In this document: one piece after another, positions 61,101-64,000 of the stretch
Position numbering within the stretch: position 1 is the first letter of the stretch
Layout of the letters: every line of letters starts with the position of its first letter
Assembly (NCBI GenBank): GCA_934045075.1
Contig: OW203727.1
Location: 14,671,501-14,735,500 of the forward strand
Source of the DNA: Yponomeuta sedellus
Taxonomy: Eukaryota; Arthropoda; Insecta; Lepidoptera; Yponomeutidae
Length of the DNA: 64,000 nt
Reading direction: 5' to 3'
Notes under the pieces: model-generated
Database searches by the model: none
What the model saw: the letters and a program-made list of their open reading frames with translations, nothing else
Told to the model about the DNA's origin: nothing
Translations under genes and position numbers: made by a program

Positions 61101-63454
61101 ACGTTGATGTGGCAACAGGAAAATCGTAATCACAAATACAGACTGCCTCGGAAGACTGTTTTAGAGGAATTTTGTAAATAATAATGTTACTGTTACGGTT
61201 TGTAAATATTACCTACTATCTGATTAACAATTAAAACTTTCACTATTCCAAAATACTTACTTGCCTAATGCTTTACTGCTAATCCTGATACTGGCACTTG
61301 GTGAACGATTAATATGGAAACTTTGGCTTCTACACGTGAACATAACTCAGCTACATTTATGGTGCTTAGTGAGTTAGATAAGAAAATACTATTCAAACGC
61401 CCCTAGAGCAGATTTTTTACTGAAAACCATAAGCCGTCATAGTTAGCTCAAATATTTGTATTAAAATTTTGCCCACTTTTACAAGATTGCCTTAGAATGC
61501 GCAATTCCTGAAATAGCATAATTAGACTTAAGTGAAGAGTGAGAATTAGAGTGTACCAACTTCTGTTCTTTACGTTTTCTCAGACCGCGCCTTACGTGTT
61601 CTACATATTTCGTGGCCATCAATAAATATTTCATTCTATTTAACATGCAAAGTAAGCATTATTTATCAAACAGAACCCCTTAAAAACAAAAGAAACAGTA
61701 ATAAATAACTTAAAAAAAATTAAACACGTAGAACAAAAGTGGTTGCAAATTGCCTAAAATATATTTAAAAACCTATTTAGAGGCTAAAAATTTCACCTAT
61801 GCCGGGATTCGATCCCGCAACCTCTGGCTATCCGTGCCAGCGCTCTACCAATTGAGCCAATGGGCGACTCACCGGCATCAGAGAAATTTCGAACCTCTTT
61901 ATACTATTCTCTGTATTACGTACAGGCAGCGACATCTGGCTTAAGCAAATTGCATCACTTACAGCCCCGACTACCTACGTTGCAGTTAGGTTTTACATCG
62001 GAACGATATCACTGTACCCACATGATCATGTGGGTACAGTGATATCGTTCGAAATTTCACTGATGCCGGTGAGTCGCCCATTGGCTCAATTGGTAGAGCG
62101 CTGGCACGGATAGCCAGAGGTTGCGGGTTCGATTCCCGGCATGGGTGAAATTTTTAGCCTCTAAATAGGTTTTTAAAATTGTCCTTAGCACGGGTTAGTG
62201 CATTAAAAATAAAAATAGTATAAAACATATTTGTTTTGGTTTAAATTCTAATGCAAACCCATTAAGGATGAAACACACCAATAATGTTGAGGTGATGGTG
62301 GAATAAACACTACCGCAGTAAATGACGTATGTATGGACCGCCACCTTTTTTATGTTCTGTGGCCACCACCACCGCATTGGCGAGTTTCATCCTTTAGACG
62401 TCCACTCCAGTAAGATAAGTTTTCATTCGAAGTCAGCGGACACAAAAGGTATGATGAAAGATCCATTATGGAAAAAATCCTCTTCCATAATGTGGGGACA
62501 CATTTATTATTTACAGAAAAAAACCTATATTTCAGTAATAAACAAAAGTTTAACGAAGGTTAAAGCCATTTTTCTAAAATTATTTGAAATCTGTGGGAAA
62601 ACAGCTCGCAGTGTCACGCAGCGGCGTCGAATCTGACGTCACGCGCAGGTAATAAAACATCAAACGTCAAACAAACAACACGAGTGAAGTTTCCCAATGT
62701 TACTCAAGCGTGACTGTTTCAGTCAAAATGGCTGAAAGCAGTGTTACAATCTGTTATTTGATTGAAAATATTGGTAATCTCAATTTTCTTATAAAAGTAA
62801 ATGAGTGTTTTAATTCCTTTCAGTACTTACTTTCCCATTATTTTTTTACCTAGCCTCTATGTTCGTGTCTCACTGCCGGGCAAGAGCCTCCCGTCAGGCA
62901 GATGTTTGTCGATATCATCTCTCCACCGTCTTCTAAGCCAGCCTCGGTTTCGATGTCCCTCGTGTGGTACCCACTCGGTTGCGAGTTTCGCCCACCTATT
63001 CGGGTGCGGAACTTTCCCATGATATCGTTAAATCTTTGATTATTAACATTAATATACAGGCACATACATTGCTTCTAGCCCCACACTAGGATACCCTGTG
63101 TCGTGGGAACCAGAAACAACGAGATCACGAACATGTAAACATCCAAGACCTGGGGTTTTTTTTGTCCCCAGCCGGGGATCGAACCCGGGACCTCTAGCAT
63201 AGTAGGCAGATGCGCTACCGCTGCGCCACAGAGGCCGTCATCGGTGTATATAATCATTGCCCTCCAAACCAGAACCGCGGCTGCCTAGCCGAGCATCTGC
63301 GTTGGGGCGACGCGTACACAGTGGTCTACTCGGTGTGCGACCGCCGCTCGTTCCTGGCTGCTGCGGAGCTGCTGGCACTGCTCGAGCGGACCCGGCTGCC
63401 CGGCTGTACAGCGGTCACGTTACTGGGAAACAAAACAGATCTGGAACATGCCAG
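49088..63454 (+). CDS. Ras-like small GTPase, RERG/RasL family (partial, runs off the window)
   Basis: Four coding exons are visible: 49088-49151, 60251-60304, 60755-60831 and 63273-63454, with phases 1, 1, 0 and 2 and consistent GT/AG sites. The 125 visible residues align with RERG. G1 P-loop GSARCGKS is at 14-21. KRYIGEYSSTDF with the switch I Thr39 covers 30-41. ILDT at 58-61 stands where Ras has DTAGQ. HLRWGDAYTVVYSVCDRRSF is at 73-92, and G4 LLGNKTDLEHA at 115-125. Family knowledge: membrane-independent Ras relatives often lacking a CAAX box. Odd points: the switch II motif reads DTCNC, so the residues equivalent to Ras Gly60 and Gln61 are Asn63 and Cys64, and the Gly12 equivalent is Ala16, as in RERG. 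G5 and the C-terminus lie beyond the window. Intron 1 is 11 kb and full of repeats. Confidence 0.85.
49745..52103. repeat. Inverted tandem array 2 of a tRNA-like SINE, eight units, 308-bp period, in intron 1 of the GTPase gene
   Basis: tRNA-like heads on the minus strand at 49820-49891, 50128-50199, 50436-50507, 50744-50815 and 51052-51123, then on the plus strand at 51382-51453, 51690-51761 and 51998-52069. The period is exactly 308 bases. Orientation flips at 51194/51195 (gacatct|tagtgcatt), a different place in the unit from array 1. A 12-bp direct repeat agaaatactatt bounds the block (49733-49744 and 52104-52115). Read from the minus strand it has the same outer ends as array 1: it starts in ttaaaaacctatttagagg and ends in aaaaataaaaatagtgt. 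Units share private variants (tggtacggatagc, gtacccacatga), so the array was homogenised or amplified locally. Confidence 0.85.
52267..52516 (-). mobile_element. 250-bp MITE, copy 2 (TAA target duplication)
   Basis: Nearly the full reverse complement of 3622-3868. The outer end is slightly mutated (aagcgag for gggcgag). TAA flanks on both sides (52264-52266 and 52517-52519) suggest a PIF/Harbinger-type mobiliser. Confidence 0.7.
52520..53949. other. GTPase intron 1, nothing recognised
   Basis: AT-rich. Includes an inverted pair aacatatttttta/ttctgtgctttaaa near 53325-53365 around the word agaacata. No frame of note. Confidence 0.4.
53950..54505 (+). mobile_element. tRNA-Gly-like SINE (family B), split by a LINE
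   Basis: Head at 53956-54030 and tail up to 54083, then a LINE fragment, then the rest of the tail from 54423 (ttggttcccacgacacaggg to cagaagcaatgtatgtgcc). The break shows a 13-bp duplication, gatgtcgttgttt. Confidence 0.68.
54084..54422 (+). mobile_element. 5'-truncated LINE inserted in the family B SINE
   Basis: 339 bp bracketed by a perfect 13-bp target duplication (54071-54083 and 54423-54435). An open frame runs from the left junction to a TAG at 54406-54408. It encodes the C-terminal tail of an insect endonuclease/reverse transcriptase: HRLRWADHIKRMPD, KRPRGRPRKRWYDCIEEDL, then NWKRESKARDTWKKIVEEAK. Short 3' tail gaagaa. A recent, cleanly delimited insertion. Confidence 0.78.
54830..55040 (+). 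mobile_element. Second truncated LINE 3' end
   Basis: The frame up to 54975 reads GMVEGTRACRRAPMRWTDQV, then HECTRAESNREEWQDIVRQ, the C-terminus of another non-LTR family. It is followed by cgaccgctctgtcaagagcg and a gaagaagaag tail typical of lepidopteran elements. No catalytic RT remains. Confidence 0.68.
55265..55610 (+). mobile_element. 5S-rRNA-derived SINE, near full length, in GTPase intron 1
   Basis: The head reads tgagtgatcttaaacgatca, then aaggttaagcaacacaagg and catgggtgggtaaaccgtc, aligning with 5S rRNA. It continues with the gtgcttcgcaaggcac middle and ends tcggtgggaacataatggg. Its end differs from the 837-1184 copy (tcagggaagagac), suggesting a subfamily. Confidence 0.72.
55611..60250. 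other. GTPase intron 1, 3' part
   Basis: Apart from the degraded tRNA-like head at 57830, no gene or clear repeat is seen. Short frames such as 56909-57121 and 58669-59018 lack motifs. Confidence 0.4.
57830..57912 (-). mobile_element. tRNA-like SINE head (family D)
   Basis: Plus strand gtaccccacgacctctattt, ctcaagtgtgttaaccactg, aaccaacgagac. Tail poorly preserved. Confidence 0.45.
60251..60304 (+). CDS. RERG-like GTPase coding exon 2
   Basis: The acceptor is ttttgtttcag|ctgtgg. Encodes AVVVRYLTKRYIGEYSST, which follows the P-loop exactly as in RERG/RasL proteins. The donor is acag|gtggtt, phase 1. Confidence 0.85.
60755..60831 (+). CDS. RERG-like GTPase coding exon 3
   Basis: The acceptor chosen is attgttgcag|atttcc, because the phase-1 G then gives DFLYQHRVTFDG and SDVEILDTCNCA in family register. 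The upstream AG at 60710 would leave the preceding phase-1 join out of frame, although the downstream frame is open from 60520. The donor is gcg|gtgagt, phase 0. Confidence 0.8.
60878..61065 (-). mobile_element. tRNA-like SINE copy (family A), truncated, in GTPase intron 3
   Basis: A single minus-strand head with tail taatgcactgacccgtgct. Bounded by a 16-bp duplication, tacttttgatcttatt (60862-60877 and 61066-61081). Lies 46 bases after the exon 3 donor. Confidence 0.7.
61766..62222 (+). mobile_element. tRNA-like SINE with two opposed heads (family A), in GTPase intron 3
   Basis: A minus head at about 61796-61867 and a plus head at about 62075-62146 flank a perfect palindrome at the turning point (gtacccacatgatcatgtgggtac, centre about 62030). 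Start and end match the arrays. The flanks are an imperfect duplication, taaaa(t/c)atattt. This looks like the two-unit form of the element that expanded at the two arrays. Confidence 0.72.
62850..63005 (-). mobile_element. LINE C-terminal fragment in GTPase intron 3
   Basis: The minus strand encodes RWAKLATEWVPHEGHRNRGW, then LRRRWRDDIDKHLPDGRL up to a stop, the ending common to a group of insect non-LTR polymerases. About 50 codons remain. Confidence 0.65.
63056..63236 (-). mobile_element. tRNA-Gly-like SINE (family B) directly upstream of GTPase exon 4
   Basis: Minus-strand head cggcctctgtggcgcagcgg with B box ggttcgatccc, an A run, and the tail tcttggatgtttacatg to agaagcaatgtatgtgcc. 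Only 36 bases separate it from the exon 4 acceptor. Confidence 0.68.
63273..63454 (+). CDS. RERG-like GTPase coding exon 4
   Basis: The acceptor is ctccaaaccag|aaccgc, phase 0. Encodes NRGCLAEHLRWGDAY through LLGNKTDLEHA with the guanine-specificity motif NKTD. The donor is gccag|gtgggg, phase 2. GC content is far above the flanking sequence. The following exon is outside the window. Confidence 0.85.
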
Positions 63455-63857
63455 GTGGGGAGGAGAGCTCGAAAGGAGCTGCTGCTAGTTTTAATAGCAT
63501 GGCGAACACTTGTGGAAGTACCTGCAATTTTTTTATTAAAAGTGGCCATGATGTGCTAAATTTGTCTAAAGAAAATTTGCTATTAGCAGCTTTACCAGGC
63601 TAAATGTGATCATGTCCCAGGCACTAGGCAGCATCCGAGTGGTCCCTTCACCCATCGAGTGTGAGTGAAAATGCCACTGGACGCCGCAGTATAAATCGTC
63701 TCATTACGTAGATGCAAAGGCCAACACAAATGTCACTATGTGGCTATATTTTAGGTGCTGGCATCTTTACTCATTTTGCCTATATTAGGTATTTCTATTT
63801 ACCATTTCCTTAGTTCGATAAATTTTTGATTTCATATTGAAATCAATCATCATCACC

Positions 63858-64000
63858 CCATTATGTCCCCACCGAGGGGCACGGGTCTCTTCCCGGAGGA
63901 AGGTATAGGCCATACTCCACCACGGGAGCCAAGTCCGCATTAGTGGAGGCTTGCAAGACTAGTGGCTGGTCTTAATGTCAGAAGTTTTCTAGCCGCCCTA
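63858..64000 (-). mobile_element. 5S-derived SINE, continues past the window end
   Basis: Plus strand tgtccccaccgaggggcac through gaagttttctagccgccct. Close to the 55265-55610 subfamily. The head would lie beyond 64000. Confidence 0.6.

Overview
This window looks like nuclear DNA from a lepidopteran insect (moth or butterfly). The main evidence is a three-exon general odorant-binding protein 2 (GOBP2) gene, a family confined to Lepidoptera, together with intron-rich AT-biased sequence and a dense load of SINEs, MITEs, 3'-end LINE fragments and a DIRS-group retrotransposon. Only two cellular genes are visible.

Layout. 1-17.4 kb is intergenic sequence full of short repeats: tRNA-like and 5S-rRNA-like SINEs, MITEs, hairpins and a long ATGT/GT microsatellite. 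GOBP2 lies at 17,432-21,617 (+), with a LINE fragment, MITEs and SINE pieces in its introns. 21.7-37.2 kb has no recognisable gene. It contains a 718-bp near-perfect inverted repeat (26,201-28,432) around an 800-bp spacer with a long TA microsatellite. 37.2-45.5 kb is a nested stack: a 5S-derived SINE is split by a Harbinger-like element (TAA target duplication), which is itself split by a nearly complete DIRS-like element (37,873-42,661) and by an inverted tandem array of a tRNA-like SINE (42,861-45,175). From 49,088 to the end runs a Ras-superfamily GTPase gene of the RERG/RasL type (+). Four coding exons are visible (49,088-49,151; 60,251-60,304; 60,755-60,831; 63,273-63,454) and the gene leaves the window. 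Its 11-kb first intron holds a second inverted tRNA-like array (49,745-52,103) and two truncated LINEs.

The most striking pattern is a repeat family in which tRNA-like heads face in opposite directions inside one element. Copies have the same outer ends and are bounded by target-site duplications of about 12 bp. At two loci the unit has expanded to eight copies with periods of 305 bp and 308 bp, and in each case the orientation flips once inside the array.

All gene calls rest on reading splice sites, frames and family motifs directly. No database search was possible.
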